From a virus, in the IMG/VR virus record IMGVR_UViG_3300013233_000167, positions 1-64,000 of that record: a stretch of DNA of 64,000 nt; one strand, given 5' to 3'. The stretch's first letter is position 1. Each line of letters starts with the position of its first letter. The notes beneath the pieces are model-generated. The model worked only from the letters and a program-made list of their open reading frames with translations. It had not been told where the DNA came from and did no database searches. The position numbers were made by a program, and so were the translations under genes. This document shows positions 1 through 7,247 of the stretch, piece by piece.

Positions 1-174
1 TATCTGCCCGGTGTCGGCGTCGCTCCACGGAAGGGCCTGTCCGAGAGGCTGGCTCGCAATCTCTTGGTCGAGCTGCGGCGGGATCAGGACGCCGTTCACC
101 TCAACGATCCTCGTTCCGAATCCAAACACCCCTCCCAAGGGGGCGGTTTTGACGATGCGTGAAGGGCAAGACAT
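1..174 (-). CDS. hypothetical protein, C-terminus beyond window
   Basis: Only the first 58 codons lie in the window; the gene runs off the left edge. The ATG at 174 follows a perfect AAGGAG Shine-Dalgarno six bases upstream, which fixes the start. The visible part starts MSCPSRIVKTAPL and then reads as a Gly/Val-rich segment (GGVFGFGTRIVEVNGVLIPP) with no signal peptide, zinc motif or membrane segment. I do not recognise it. Downstream position after a secreted-protein gene suggests a late virion or accessory product, which is inference only. Confidence 0.65.
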   Translation of the reverse strand, partial: MSCPSRIVKTAPLGGVFGFGTRIVEVNGVLIPPQLDQEIASQPLGQALPWSDADTGQI

Positions 175-267
175 GAACAACTCCTTGGACTCTAGGCGCG
201 CATACGATCACACAACTTCTCGATTAGCTTGATTAGCTTGATTCGACAGGAAGCAAACCTAATGCGT

Positions 268-972
268 CTAAGGTCGCTTGACCCAAACGGGGCTGATCGA
301 AATGCTCGCCACGTCGAAAAAATGCGTCATGGGCCAAGCATGACCATCCGGCCAGTGAGACACCTGCCAGTCGATGTCGAGAACCACGGCCACCTCAGTA
401 CCGGGTGCCGTACCGGGTATCCAACTGGGACTCAGATCGTCGTATTGGAACGGTCCGGGAGGACTCGAAGATCCAGGTCCCCAATAGACCGTCTGATCAC
501 CGGCCGCGTAGGCAGATTCCCAAGTATCGGTGTCCAAATACTGAGCAGGAGTCGCCGGTGCCGTCGGCCCCCAGTTGGTGATCGCCTGACTCGTCCAAGC
601 CCATCCAGCAAAGTAGATTCCCGGAGGCGATTGTCCCAGCGGAAGGTCAGCGGGCTCGAAGCGAAGCTTGATCTGAGCACCGTCCCAAACGGCGGGCGGC
701 GCGTAAGGAATTCCAGGATGCGACACGCTAGAACGATTCTGTCCACCCGAGACGACCTGACCGTCGAGGGTGTAACGCACGCGCAACACATAGGCGGACG
801 AATCATCTCCGTCCGGGAGCGGAGGGATCTTGAAAGTACCGAGCGCCTGATCCCCGTAGACGCGGCCCTGGAAAGCAAACGCGGGGCGCTGCGTCTGCGT
901 TGCGCCAGAGAACTGAGAAGTAAACAACACGGAGGCAACGAACGCCGCGATGGCTATGTAGCTAGGTTTCAT
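268..972 (-). CDS. secreted hypothetical protein
   Basis: A 234-residue protein. The start at 972 is chosen because it gives a classical signal peptide (MKPSYIAIAAFVASVLF then TSQFSGA, with a likely cleavage near residue 24). The mature part is rich in Pro, Gly, Trp and acidic residues and lacks Cys, suggesting an exported beta-rich protein. No Shine-Dalgarno precedes the ATG, unlike most neighbours, so translation may rely on coupling or be weak. I recognise no family. It could be a virion decoration or an envelope-targeted product. Confidence 0.7.
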   Translation of the reverse strand: MKPSYIAIAAFVASVLFTSQFSGATQTQRPAFAFQGRVYGDQALGTFKIPPLPDGDDSSAYVLRVRYTLDGQVVSGGQNRSSVSHPGIPYAPPAVWDGAQIKLRFEPADLPLGQSPPGIYFAGWAWTSQAITNWGPTAPATPAQYLDTDTWESAYAAGDQTVYWGPGSSSPPGPFQYDDLSPSWIPGTAPGTEVAVVLDIDWQVSHWPDGHAWPMTHFFDVASISISPVWVKRP

Positions 973-1007
973 GTTTGGGTATTCGGGTAGGTGTTTTGGT
1001 TCATGGC

Positions 1008-1166
1008 CTATGAGCGAGACGCGCGCAGGCATTCAATCGTGCAGTAAGGGCCTGTGCTGTTCTGACCGTACCACTTCATGCCCACGACGCGCATCACAGC
1101 CCCACAGTGTTGGCACCAGCCTTGCGAGGGGGAGAATCCCGAGCTGTTTTCGTCAGGGTGTCTCAC
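1008..1166 (-). CDS. small zinc-ribbon-like protein
   Basis: A 52-codon reading frame with a GTG start at 1166 that overlaps the end of the preceding gene. It encodes two cysteine pairs, WCQHCGA near residues 17-23 and PYCTIEC near residues 40-46, the spacing of a small zinc ribbon. The frame fills an otherwise empty gap between two genes of the same strand. The start has no good Shine-Dalgarno, so an internal start is possible. Function unknown; a nucleic-acid-binding zinc protein is the simplest guess. Confidence 0.5.
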   Translation of the reverse strand: MRHPDENSSGFSPSQGWCQHCGAVMRVVGMKWYGQNSTGPYCTIECLRASRS

Positions 1167-1434
1167 AGGGCCAGTCTACAAAGTGTGGGTATCGAGCGCA
1201 GCACGCCCCACAGAAAAGCTCCCAGCTCGCAGGCAACCGACCACGGCGCATGATCTCGTCCCACAGCGCCTCCGGCTTCCCGCGCCGCACGATGCGCACG
1301 GTGCTGCAACCCGCGCACGTCAGCCGCAGAGACTTGACGCGCCGAACACCGCGCGAGATCAGCCACGCGCCCTCATCTGATATCGGGTACACCGACGGGA
1401 CGATACAAGGCGAAGAGCGTGCGGACGAGCGCAC
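1153..1434 (-). CDS. small zinc-ribbon-like protein
   Basis: The conserved-looking half carries TCAGC and, about 35 residues later, FCGACC, a pattern of two CxxC pairs expected of a zinc ribbon. Length is 93 codons from the GTG at 1434, but that start would overlap the preceding gene by 62 bases, so the true start may be a non-ATG codon nearer 1376. The protein ends HFVDWPCETP. It lies in a run of short, overlapping minus-strand genes. Family not recognised. Confidence 0.55.
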   Translation of the reverse strand: MRSSARSSPCIVPSVYPISDEGAWLISRGVRRVKSLRLTCAGCSTVRIVRRGKPEALWDEIMRRGRLPASWELFCGACCARYPHFVDWPCETP

Positions 1435-1576
1435 GATCAGCAGCCGTGAGACGCCGCTTGATAGCCGTGAGCTGAACGCGGTGATCGTGCTGGAGCGTAG
1501 CGTGTCGGATCAGCCACCACAGACGCCTCTGATCCGGGTCTCGACTGAGCGATCTGGAGAAGCTCAGCAGGTTCAT
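1373..1576 (-). CDS. hypothetical protein (67 aa)
   Basis: Starts at the ATG at 1576, which overlaps the previous stop codon in an ATGA arrangement, implying translational coupling. The product starts MNLLSFSRSLSRDPDQRRLW and is strongly basic, with helical-looking segments and no cysteines. A longer GTG-started version is possible, but it would run far into the preceding gene. I do not recognise it; a small nucleic-acid-binding protein would fit its charge. Confidence 0.6.
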   Translation of the reverse strand: MNLLSFSRSLSRDPDQRRLWWLIRHATLQHDHRVQLTAIKRRLTAADRALVRTLFALYRPVGVPDIR

Positions 1577-1851
1577 CCGCCGACCATCCCTGTGCGGTCC
1601 TCGATCCTCTGCGCCAGCCACTCGACCCCACGCTCCGCGAGTGCAGGGTCGGGACGCAAAGGGCGTCGATCTACGGCGGGCAATCGCTCGTCTCGTAGGG
1701 AGGGAGTGTGACCCCCCACGACAGCGAGTCTGGAAACTGGTGCTTTCAGGTCGTTTCGTGGACCCAGGTATCCGTGAGGGAGCCCCATCTCGATCTCCAT
1801 TAGACGCCACGGCATCACTCGGCCCAACGACCTATACAGCGTGCCCTCCAT
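1573..1851 (-). CDS. hypothetical protein (92 aa)
   Basis: The ATG at 1851 is chosen because AGGTGG lies eight bases upstream; a GTG twelve bases earlier is an alternative. The product starts MEGTLYRSLGRVMPWRLMEI and is Arg/Pro rich. Its stop overlaps the next gene's start (ATGA) and its start lies close behind the stop of the gene at 1871, so it belongs to one operon. No recognisable domain. Confidence 0.6.
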   Translation of the reverse strand: MEGTLYRSLGRVMPWRLMEIEMGLPHGYLGPRNDLKAPVSRLAVVGGHTPSLRDERLPAVDRRPLRPDPALAERGVEWLAQRIEDRTGMVGG

Positions 1852-1870
1852 CGCTTCCACCACCTGAGCA

Positions 1871-2476
1871 TCACACCGCCTCCGTGGACTGCGTGTCGCG
1901 GACCGGGGTGTTGGAGATGCTGCCGTCCTTCCCTCCTCGCAAAGAGTGAGCGCAACCGTCGCTAAGGCCCACGAGCGCGTCGCGCCAGGCTTCAGCTTTC
2001 TCTACTGGAATCTGCGCGCTGTAGTGGCTGTTGATCGCGCCAATGCTCACCTTCCGGGACCGGCTGATCTTGCTCAGCGCATCGCCCAACGCCGCCTCTA
2101 GTTTCTCGATGCGCTTCTTGTCATCGCTAAACTTTCTGCGCACGCGAAGGGAATAGTCTACATATTCAGAAAATGGAGGCGGATCCGCAAGTTCATCATC
2201 CGATGCACCAATATTCCGCATGTGGTCCTTCCAAGGGATGCGCTCTGTTTCGAACACGTCGCCCAGCACAACCCCGAAGCAAATATTAGTCACCGACTCG
2301 TCCCAACCATCACCAGCGGCGAGTCGGAATTCCTCCAACTCTGTTGCGGCTGCATCCTCGGCCTCGGCGCATGTTTCGTGTAGGTCGAAGCCTGTCTCGG
2401 GCGAATATGAGAAATAGACATTGGCCATAGTTCCGATCAACGTCAGTTCCGCTTCTTCTACTGTGTCGTCAGGCAT
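1871..2476 (-). CDS. hypothetical protein with coiled-coil segment
   Basis: Start ATG at 2476 follows a GAGGAG ribosome site. The 201-residue protein has an acidic N-terminal part containing GTMANVYFSYSPETGF and an Ala/Glu-rich stretch, a pattern I associate with small phage proteins that handle a display-type sequence; the central part has a charged heptad-like run (RRKFSDDKKRIEKLEAALG). No catalytic motif is visible. Function unknown. Confidence 0.7.
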   Translation of the reverse strand: MPDDTVEEAELTLIGTMANVYFSYSPETGFDLHETCAEAEDAAATELEEFRLAAGDGWDESVTNICFGVVLGDVFETERIPWKDHMRNIGASDDELADPPPFSEYVDYSLRVRRKFSDDKKRIEKLEAALGDALSKISRSRKVSIGAINSHYSAQIPVEKAEAWRDALVGLSDGCAHSLRGGKDGSISNTPVRDTQSTEAV

Positions 2477-2511
2477 CAGCCTTGCTCCTCGTATTTCTCG
2501 GATCCACGCCG

Positions 2512-2901
2512 TCACTGAACGCCGCTGATGACAATCGAGTTCGAGAGGTTGAATCCGTTGGTGGTCGCGTCCCGATACCACGCCTGCGCGGTGGAGCCTG
2601 CGGGCGGCAGGTCGAACGTCGCAGCACCCGTGCCGTCGTAGACATTGGGGGACGACCGCTGCGCCGCTCCCAACAGGACGCACAGCTCGCCGTCACCAAA
2701 CGGGATCGGGTCTCCGAACGCACCGTTTGAGTAGATGACGATGCAGGTAGTCATCGGTGGACCTCCGAAGCTCTGCAACGAATCCGGGGTCTCGGCCAAC
2801 GTGGCTCCCGGTCCCGCACTGTTGGGGCTCGTGTCGCATTCGGTAGCGAGAGCACAGGGGAGCGTCGCGGCGAATAGGCAAAACAGGATGAAGTTTCTCA
2901 T
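2512..2901 (-). CDS. secreted protein with Planctomycete-like C-terminal tail
   Basis: A 129-residue protein starting at the ATG at 2901, giving a signal peptide MRNFILFCLFAATLPCALA. The mature protein ends in AQAWYRDATTNGFNLSNS followed by a short beta strand. That Trp-Tyr-Arg-Asp then FNLS arrangement resembles the repeated C-terminal domain I know from secreted proteins of marine Planctomycetota. Two Cys pairs could form disulfides. No Shine-Dalgarno is visible. I infer recent acquisition from, or mimicry of, a host exoprotein; the enzymatic role, if any, is unknown. Confidence 0.75.
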   Translation of the reverse strand: MRNFILFCLFAATLPCALATECDTSPNSAGPGATLAETPDSLQSFGGPPMTTCIVIYSNGAFGDPIPFGDGELCVLLGAAQRSSPNVYDGTGAATFDLPPAGSTAQAWYRDATTNGFNLSNSIVISGVQ

Positions 2902-2950
2902 TTCTGATTGGGGTTGAAGGGTTGTTGGAAAAGAAAGTGAATCGCAGTCG

Positions 2951-3442
2951 TCACGCGCTCGGGGAATCCTCGGGCGTCTGGTCATGCGGCGGCTCCTCGG
3001 TGGGCTCTGAGAACACATCAGCGAGCACGCGCCCCACAGGCGTCAGGGCCGTGATCTCGCGCCCGTACCACTGCTCGCGCGCCTTGAGGGCGCGGTCGTA
3101 CGTGGCGAGGCAGCCCGTCAGGTACTCAGCGAGGATGAAGTCCGGGGTGTCGGACCCGTTCTCGGCGCAGTGCCGGTTGATCGTCTTCTCGAACTCGGCC
3201 CGCATCTCGTGGCGCTCGGGCGCTGATCCGGCCAGCCAGTTCGAGACCTGCGTGAGCTTGCCATTCAGGTCGTCGAGGCGTTTCTCTGGGTCGATGTGGT
3301 CAAGCATCGAATCGACCTGTGCGTTCGCAGCAAGGTCGTCTTGGATCGCCGCCTCGTAGGCGGCTATGCTCTCGGGGCTCTCCTGCTCGCCGCTCCGTAC
3401 CATTGAGCGGTAGAGCGCCAATGCTTCTGTGATCTTGGTCAT
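2951..3442 (-). CDS. conserved phage hypothetical protein
   Basis: Start ATG at 3442 overlaps the previous stop (ATGA). The 163-residue, acidic, helical protein contains the stretch NGSDTPDFILAEYLTGCL followed by a charged helix ending REQWYG. I recognise this from many phage and prophage proteins annotated only as hypothetical. No signal peptide. It sits next to a small zinc-finger gene, a pairing common in phage accessory blocks. Function unknown. Confidence 0.8.
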   Translation of the reverse strand: MTKITEALALYRSMVRSGEQESPESIAAYEAAIQDDLAANAQVDSMLDHIDPEKRLDDLNGKLTQVSNWLAGSAPERHEMRAEFEKTINRHCAENGSDTPDFILAEYLTGCLATYDRALKAREQWYGREITALTPVGRVLADVFSEPTEEPPHDQTPEDSPSA

Positions 3443-3666
3443 CGGTTCGTCGGTAGGTTGAGCTGGCGGAGGTCCGTCTCGACGTGGGGATCCCACTCGT
3501 GCTTGACGGCTCGGGCCAGCAGTTCTCGGGTGAAGATGAGTTCCTGCATGATGGGATGCTCGGTGCAGACGCGGATGTGGGCTTCGAGGATCTCTCGGGG
3601 GATCGGCTTCGCGCCCACGTACTTCTCGCCACAGAACGCGCAGTTGAGCTTCTCGTGCTCAGTCAT
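3439..3666 (-). CDS. small zinc-finger protein
   Basis: A 75-residue protein, MTEHEKLNCAFCGEKYVG then EILEAHIRVCTEHP: a CxxC pair followed by H-x3-C, the arrangement of a small CCHC-type zinc finger frequent in phage genomes. The remainder is helical with RELLARAVKHEW. It overlaps both neighbours by a few bases and is therefore operonic. It probably binds nucleic acid or a protein partner; no experimental role is known to me. Confidence 0.8.
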   Translation of the reverse strand: MTEHEKLNCAFCGEKYVGAKPIPREILEAHIRVCTEHPIMQELIFTRELLARAVKHEWDPHVETDLRQLNLPTNR

Positions 3667-4069
3667 CCCGCGCCTCCATGTCGAAGCCCTCGGTCGTCAC
3701 GTTGATCTTGATCCCAGGAATGCGCACGGTGTCGCCCGCGCTGACGTACAGGGTGTTGAAGGTGAAGTCGCCTCCCCCTCCGTGCAGGCTCGCACGGAGC
3801 GTGCACACGTTCCGCCCGGTGCCGAGGTCGCTGACCAGCACCTCCTTGATCCACCCCGTTCCGCACAGGTCGAACTCGATGACGCCGCGCTCACCGTCGC
3901 GCGGGTGTGATTCACCGCGACCAATCAGCACGTTCGCGTCCGAGAAGAGCTGGATCTCCAGGTGCGAGTCCTCAAAGCCGCGCTCGGCCGCCTCCCGCAC
4001 AACGATGGGCGGAGCTGCCGCGACGGCGACGGCCGCCGTGCAGAGCTTGAGGAAGTCACGGCGGAGCAT
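3659..4069 (-). CDS. exported protein with Tat-like leader
   Basis: A 136-residue protein beginning MLRRDFLKLCTAAVAVAAAP, which has the twin arginine, hydrophobic stretch and Ala-rich cleavage region of a Tat signal peptide. The mature part looks beta-rich (LHGGGGDFTFNTLYVSAGD). The start at 4069 is fixed by a TAATG overlap with a tiny upstream membrane gene. A phage protein sent through the Tat route would fold before export; possible roles are envelope modification or virion coat, neither shown. Family not recognised. Confidence 0.7.
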   Translation of the reverse strand: MLRRDFLKLCTAAVAVAAAPPIVVREAAERGFEDSHLEIQLFSDANVLIGRGESHPRDGERGVIEFDLCGTGWIKEVLVSDLGTGRNVCTLRASLHGGGGDFTFNTLYVSAGDTVRIPGIKINVTTEGFDMEARDD

Positions 4070-4158
4070 TACCACCAATCTCCATTCGTTGCGCAGTCGT
4101 GCATCACGCAGAGCACGAGCACCGCCAAGCTGCCGTAGATGAGCACGCTGAGAATCAT
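4069..4158 (-). CDS. 29-residue membrane peptide
   Basis: A 30-codon frame, MILSVLIYGSLAVLVLCVMH then DCATNGDWW. Its ATG overlaps the upstream stop (ATGA) and its TAA overlaps the next ATG (TAATG), so it is coupled on both sides, strong evidence that it is a real gene despite its size. It is one hydrophobic helix of about 19 residues with a short polar tail, suggesting a single-pass inner-membrane peptide. It could assist lysis or the exported neighbour. Confidence 0.75.
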   Translation of the reverse strand: MILSVLIYGSLAVLVLCVMHDCATNGDWW

Positions 4159-4589
4159 CGCTTCGCCAACCACACGTTCATCGGGATGTTGTAGTGCAGC
4201 ACGCCTCCTGGCGAGAGCTGCGCCATGCGAAACTTGCCCTTGAAGCCGGACAGCTCACCGAAGAGCCGCTGCACCGTCTTGTCAATCACGGACGCGGCGA
4301 CATAAACGGCCGGTATCTGAGGCATCCGCTCCAAGATCTCCTTGTAGATCGGCAGCTCGGTATCGTCGTGCAGACTCGCCGAGACGTGCACGCCCTCGTG
4401 CCGGTCCGGGCCGTACAGGTCACGACTCACGATCATCCGAATCCCCACCGCGAAGTCGAAGACATGCCGCTGTTGCGCGCCCGGCCGTCCGTCGCCTTCC
4501 GTACCGTCATACGGTCCTGCGTCGATCGCCTCTTGGAAGCGGGCGCGCATCGTGTCGAACGACTCGTTGTTGAGGGGTACGGTCGGCAT
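4155..4589 (-). CDS. hypothetical protein (144 aa)
   Basis: ATG at 4589 overlaps the preceding stop as TGATG. The product contains QQRHVFDFAVGIRMIVSRDL and KEILERMPQIPAVYVAASV and looks like a soluble alpha/beta protein. It is moderately acidic, has no cysteines and no signal peptide. It lies between a common small phage gene and the membrane peptide. Not recognised. Confidence 0.75.
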   Translation of the reverse strand: MPTVPLNNESFDTMRARFQEAIDAGPYDGTEGDGRPGAQQRHVFDFAVGIRMIVSRDLYGPDRHEGVHVSASLHDDTELPIYKEILERMPQIPAVYVAASVIDKTVQRLFGELSGFKGKFRMAQLSPGGVLHYNIPMNVWLAKR

Positions 4590-4789
4590 CACTTGGCTAC
4601 ATGGGCGCGTACTATGCAGTCCTTGGCTTCGAGGAGCTTACGCAGACCCACGGTCGTCTCGGCGTTGCTGGGGGCCGACGTGGCGATCTGATGCGCTAGG
4701 TCGTGGAACGGCTTCGACGTGGCTTGCAGGTGCTCGGGAAGATGCTCGTATGCGAAGAACTGGAGGAGTGCTTGGGTTGCGGGGTGCAT
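4589..4789 (-). CDS. small conserved phage protein
   Basis: A 66-residue protein with LLQFFAYEHLPEHLQATSKP and a C-terminal TVGLRKLLEAKDCIVRAHVA. I recognise this pair of motifs from short hypothetical genes in many actinobacterial and proteobacterial phages. Start ATG at 4789 overlaps the stop of the GroES gene (TAATG). It is all-alpha in appearance; the role is unknown. Confidence 0.85.
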   Translation of the reverse strand: MHPATQALLQFFAYEHLPEHLQATSKPFHDLAHQIATSAPSNAETTVGLRKLLEAKDCIVRAHVAK

Positions 4790-5220
4790 TACTTGGCCTT
4801 GGATTTCAGGGAGGACTTCTTCTTGCGGGCGATCTGGACGGACTCCGGTTGGAGCGCGTCGTCGTCGCTCACCTTGGTCATGCAGTCGGGCTCGTGCATC
4901 GCCTTGAGCGCCACGTCACCGTACTTGAGGTCGTGGCCCGCATACTGACCGAAGATCACCCGGTCGCCAACCTCGACGCTCAGCGGCACGCGCTCGCCCG
5001 ACAAGGGAGAGCGTGCACCGGGTCCGCGCGCGACCACGGTGCCGGACTGCGCCGTCATGTTCTGCGTCGTGGCCTCGGGCAACAGAATGCCGCCGCTCGT
5101 GACCTTCTCGGCCGTGTCGAGCGCCACGATCACCACGTCGTTGAGGGGCTCGAAGAGCCGCACGATCTTCTTGAGGTCGTCCGGCGAGATAGGGGTGATT
5201 TCAGTCAGTTGATTGGTCAT
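4789..5220 (-). CDS. groES: GroES-like co-chaperonin
   Basis: The 143-residue protein contains the GroES core: LNDVVIVALDTAEKVTSGGI then LPEA (mobile loop region), GTVVARGPG and EVGDRVIFGQYAG. GroES caps the GroEL folding chamber in the cytoplasm; phage versions such as T4 gp31 let large capsid proteins fold with host GroEL. Compared with about 97 residues for bacterial GroES this copy has an N-terminal extension of about 25 residues and a Lys-rich C-terminal tail. No GroEL gene is visible in the window, so it must use the host chamber. Confidence 0.92.
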   Translation of the reverse strand: MTNQLTEITPISPDDLKKIVRLFEPLNDVVIVALDTAEKVTSGGILLPEATTQNMTAQSGTVVARGPGARSPLSGERVPLSVEVGDRVIFGQYAGHDLKYGDVALKAMHEPDCMTKVSDDDALQPESVQIARKKKSSLKSKAK

Positions 5221-5227
5221 CAGAGAG

Positions 5228-5698
5228 TCATAGTTGCGGTGGGTACTTGGCGTTGCCGTCGTAGATAGGTCCGTGGAGGTCTTTAGACGCTCCCGGATTC
5301 GTGGTCGGGAACGGCATCCACGGATGGCCGAGCCACGCGATCAGTTCCTTGCCGACGCCCTCGGGGTCTTGGACGAAGGCTTCGTAGCTGACCAGCTTCA
5401 CCGGAGCGTCGAGCGCCACGACAGCGTTGAAGACGCCCTTGCGACACGCGGCCTCCGGCCATGCTCCCGGTTCGAGGTTGATCTTCTTCATGCTCAGCAC
5501 CCGCACCCTCGGGTTGCGGACCGGGATGATGAAGCGCGTGTTGCCGGTCTCGAACACCGGGGCAGGCTCGCTGCCGTGCCAGACCGTGCACTTCTCCCCC
5601 TGCCAGTTGGGGTCGCGGCGACGCTGACGAATGCAGCGCAGCACCATCGCCCGAATGACGTGGTTACCGGAGCGCGGGAGTCCACAGATCAGGATCAC
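5228..5698 (-). CDS. sulfotransferase-like protein
   Basis: Starts with GTG at 5698, seven bases after AGGA. The protein opens LICGLPRSGNHVIRAMV, the 5-prime-phosphosulfate binding loop of sulfotransferases, and continues with RFIIPVRNPRVRVLSM (Arg and Ser of the 3-prime-phosphate site) and LVSYEAFVQDPEGVGKELIA, the standard C-terminal pattern. Sulfotransferases move sulfate from PAPS to sugars or proteins. At 156 residues it is short for the family. The dispersed 17-bp palindrome lies nine bases upstream of its start. Substrate unknown; a surface-sugar modification is a guess. Confidence 0.8.
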   Translation of the reverse strand: MILICGLPRSGNHVIRAMVLRCIRQRRRDPNWQGEKCTVWHGSEPAPVFETGNTRFIIPVRNPRVRVLSMKKINLEPGAWPEAACRKGVFNAVVALDAPVKLVSYEAFVQDPEGVGKELIAWLGHPWMPFPTTNPGASKDLHGPIYDGNAKYPPQL

Positions 5699-5707
5699 GA
5701 CGCGATC

Positions 5708-5724
5708 CTGGACGCTGGGTCCAG
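5708..5724. repeat. 17-bp dispersed palindrome, copy A
   Basis: CTGGACGCTGGGTCCAG on the plus strand: arms CTGGAC and GTCCAG around GCTGG. It lies nine bases upstream of the sulfotransferase start and between that gene and a terminator. Four further copies occur in the window. Confidence 0.85.
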
Positions 5725-5728
5725 CCTA

Positions 5729-5751
5729 GAAAGAGGCCCTCGCGGGGCCTT
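5729..5751 (-). terminator. probable Rho-independent terminator
   Basis: On the minus strand AGGCCC and GGGCCT form a six-pair stem with a CGCGA loop, followed by CTTTCT. It lies just after the stop of the gene at 5776 and before the sulfotransferase gene. Short U tract, so strength is uncertain. Confidence 0.55.
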
Positions 5752-5775
5752 AGATGGCGTTTGTCGCACGGGCTC

Positions 5776-6036
5776 CTAGGTGTGGGGGTTCAGAACCGTA
5801 GGGCCGTTACACTCGGGGAGCCCTCCCGAACTGACATCAGGATCTCGCTTCTCGTAGCTTATTTTCGGCAGGTCTCCACGCAACCGAGCAGCAGCCTGCT
5901 GAGCAGCCAGCTCATCGTCGCCGAAATCCCAGACAGCACGGTCGTCCACGCAGCTATCGGCTTCTCTCCCAACCACTTCGGCAGCGCGGATGTGCAGATC
6001 CTCGTCCTTGTGGATAAATGTAGTGATGTACGTCAC
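5776..6036 (-). CDS. small hypothetical protein
   Basis: GTG at 6036 is preferred because GAGGAAA precedes it at usual spacing; a GTG at 6051 overlapping the upstream stop is the alternative. The product starts VTYITTFIHKDEDLHIRAAE, similar in style to short phage proteins with a THKHG-like opening, and has a region DDELAAQQAAARL. About 86 residues, acidic, soluble. The gene is last before a terminator. Function unknown. Confidence 0.7.
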   Translation of the reverse strand: MTYITTFIHKDEDLHIRAAEVVGREADSCVDDRAVWDFGDDELAAQQAAARLRGDLPKISYEKRDPDVSSGGLPECNGPTVLNPHT

Positions 6037-6047
6037 GAATGATTTCC

Positions 6048-6488
6048 TCACGTTTCAGAGGAGGGCTTCTTCGGCCCTCTGTTTCGGATATAGCCCGCCA
6101 TTCCTTCGAGGAACTTGGGCACCTCGGCCGCGTCCATGCTCGACACGTAACTCGCCAGAGCCTTATCGTCTTGATCGACGCCGGGCTCACCGAAGCGGGT
6201 CACGAGAAGCACGAATCCACGCCGACTTGGTAGACGGCGATCAATCTCCATCGCCAATGTTTGCAGCACCGCCTCCTGCGCGATGTCAGCAGGGACCGGC
6301 GTGGTGTGCGCGTTCAACTTGCAGCCGCTCTCCTTCGTGGGAGTCTCTCCGATGCAGCTATCGAGACGCTTCCCGCAGTAGTGGCACTTATGCGCACGCT
6401 TGCAGTCGCGGCGGCGCACCGACTCCTCGAAGATCGCGTCGTCGTTGTACTCTTCGAGTTCAATGGGGAGGTCAATGGGGTAACTCAT
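6048..6488 (-). CDS. hypothetical protein with CxxC pair
   Basis: Start ATG at 6488 overlaps the preceding stop (ATGA). The 146-residue protein has RRRDCKRAHKCHYCGKRLDS then CIG and GCKLNAH, enough Cys/His for one zinc site near residues 23-55. The C-terminal half (GFVLLVTRFGEPG) looks alpha/beta. It may be a small phage regulator or a nucleic-acid-binding protein; I do not recognise the family. Confidence 0.7.
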   Translation of the reverse strand: MSYPIDLPIELEEYNDDAIFEESVRRRDCKRAHKCHYCGKRLDSCIGETPTKESGCKLNAHTTPVPADIAQEAVLQTLAMEIDRRLPSRRGFVLLVTRFGEPGVDQDDKALASYVSSMDAAEVPKFLEGMAGYIRNRGPKKPSSET

Positions 6489-7174
6489 GCGAGAGTCCTC
6501 ACGCGCACACGCTCGCGCTCGATGTACCAGACCGCCTTGGCGAGATCTCGGTCGTGCTCTTCTCCGGGCTTGAGCCCTGCGCGCCACACGTACTTCATAG
6601 CCGCCGCGATGTTCGCGGTCATGTGCTCATTCACGTCGGTGCACTCGATCCCCGCAGGGTGACTGCAATAATGTGCGGGGTGATTCACAGGGTCGGATAC
6701 TTTTGCAGAAGCTCCTTCGCCCACGCGACCAAATCGACCACCCGCGAACCTGTTCTCATCTTCAGCCTTCTCAAGCAAAGTGAACCGTACCGATGCGTCG
6801 GCCATCGGTTCCGCGCTGTACTGCAACTCACACGGCGTTTCGCGGATCTCAAACTCCGCGAGAACTTTGCCGTCCTGCACAAGACGCACCCAGGATGCGG
6901 GCTTGCCTTCAATCTCATCGACAACAACAGCCGTAGTCGCAGAATCATGCAGCGGCGCAGAGAGCGGATCCGGCTGCTTGTCCTCCTCACGACAACGCCT
7001 GAACGCAATGCCCGCGCGCGCAAGGGCTCCCTCTATATACCGCGCGCGAGCCTCCGGCAAACACGCCTTGCTGTGCCCGAGGGTTTCGGTGCGGTAGCAA
7101 CAGCCATAGCGGCTCTCTGCGCCTTCGTCCCCGCTCTTCTCCAGCGGGACACCTAGTTCATATATCTGGGTCAT
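6485..7174 (-). CDS. DUF3310-domain protein
   Basis: The 229-residue protein ends with a clear DUF3310 domain: VNHPAHYCSHPAGIECTDVN then AAAMKYVWRAGLKPG and a helix DLAKAVWYIERE. The domain is widespread in phages, sometimes called nucleotide-kinase-like, without firm biochemistry. The first 150 residues form a separate region rich in Cys, Glu and Arg and including ASWVRLVQDGKVLAEFEIRE, which may be a beta domain. The fusion of an uncharacterised N-terminal domain to DUF3310 is notable. Confidence 0.8.
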   Translation of the reverse strand: MTQIYELGVPLEKSGDEGAESRYGCCYRTETLGHSKACLPEARARYIEGALARAGIAFRRCREEDKQPDPLSAPLHDSATTAVVVDEIEGKPASWVRLVQDGKVLAEFEIRETPCELQYSAEPMADASVRFTLLEKAEDENRFAGGRFGRVGEGASAKVSDPVNHPAHYCSHPAGIECTDVNEHMTANIAAAMKYVWRAGLKPGEEHDRDLAKAVWYIERERVRVRTLA

Positions 7175-7247
7175 GCTCGATACCTCCCCGAACGATGATC
7201 GGGATAACGGAGGAGCCGCACTCAGGGGGGCGGCACGGACTCCCCCT

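Noticed and set aside
5708-5724. 17-bp palindromes as Rho-independent terminators
   Set aside because: None of the five is followed by a U tract on either strand, and all sit upstream of genes.
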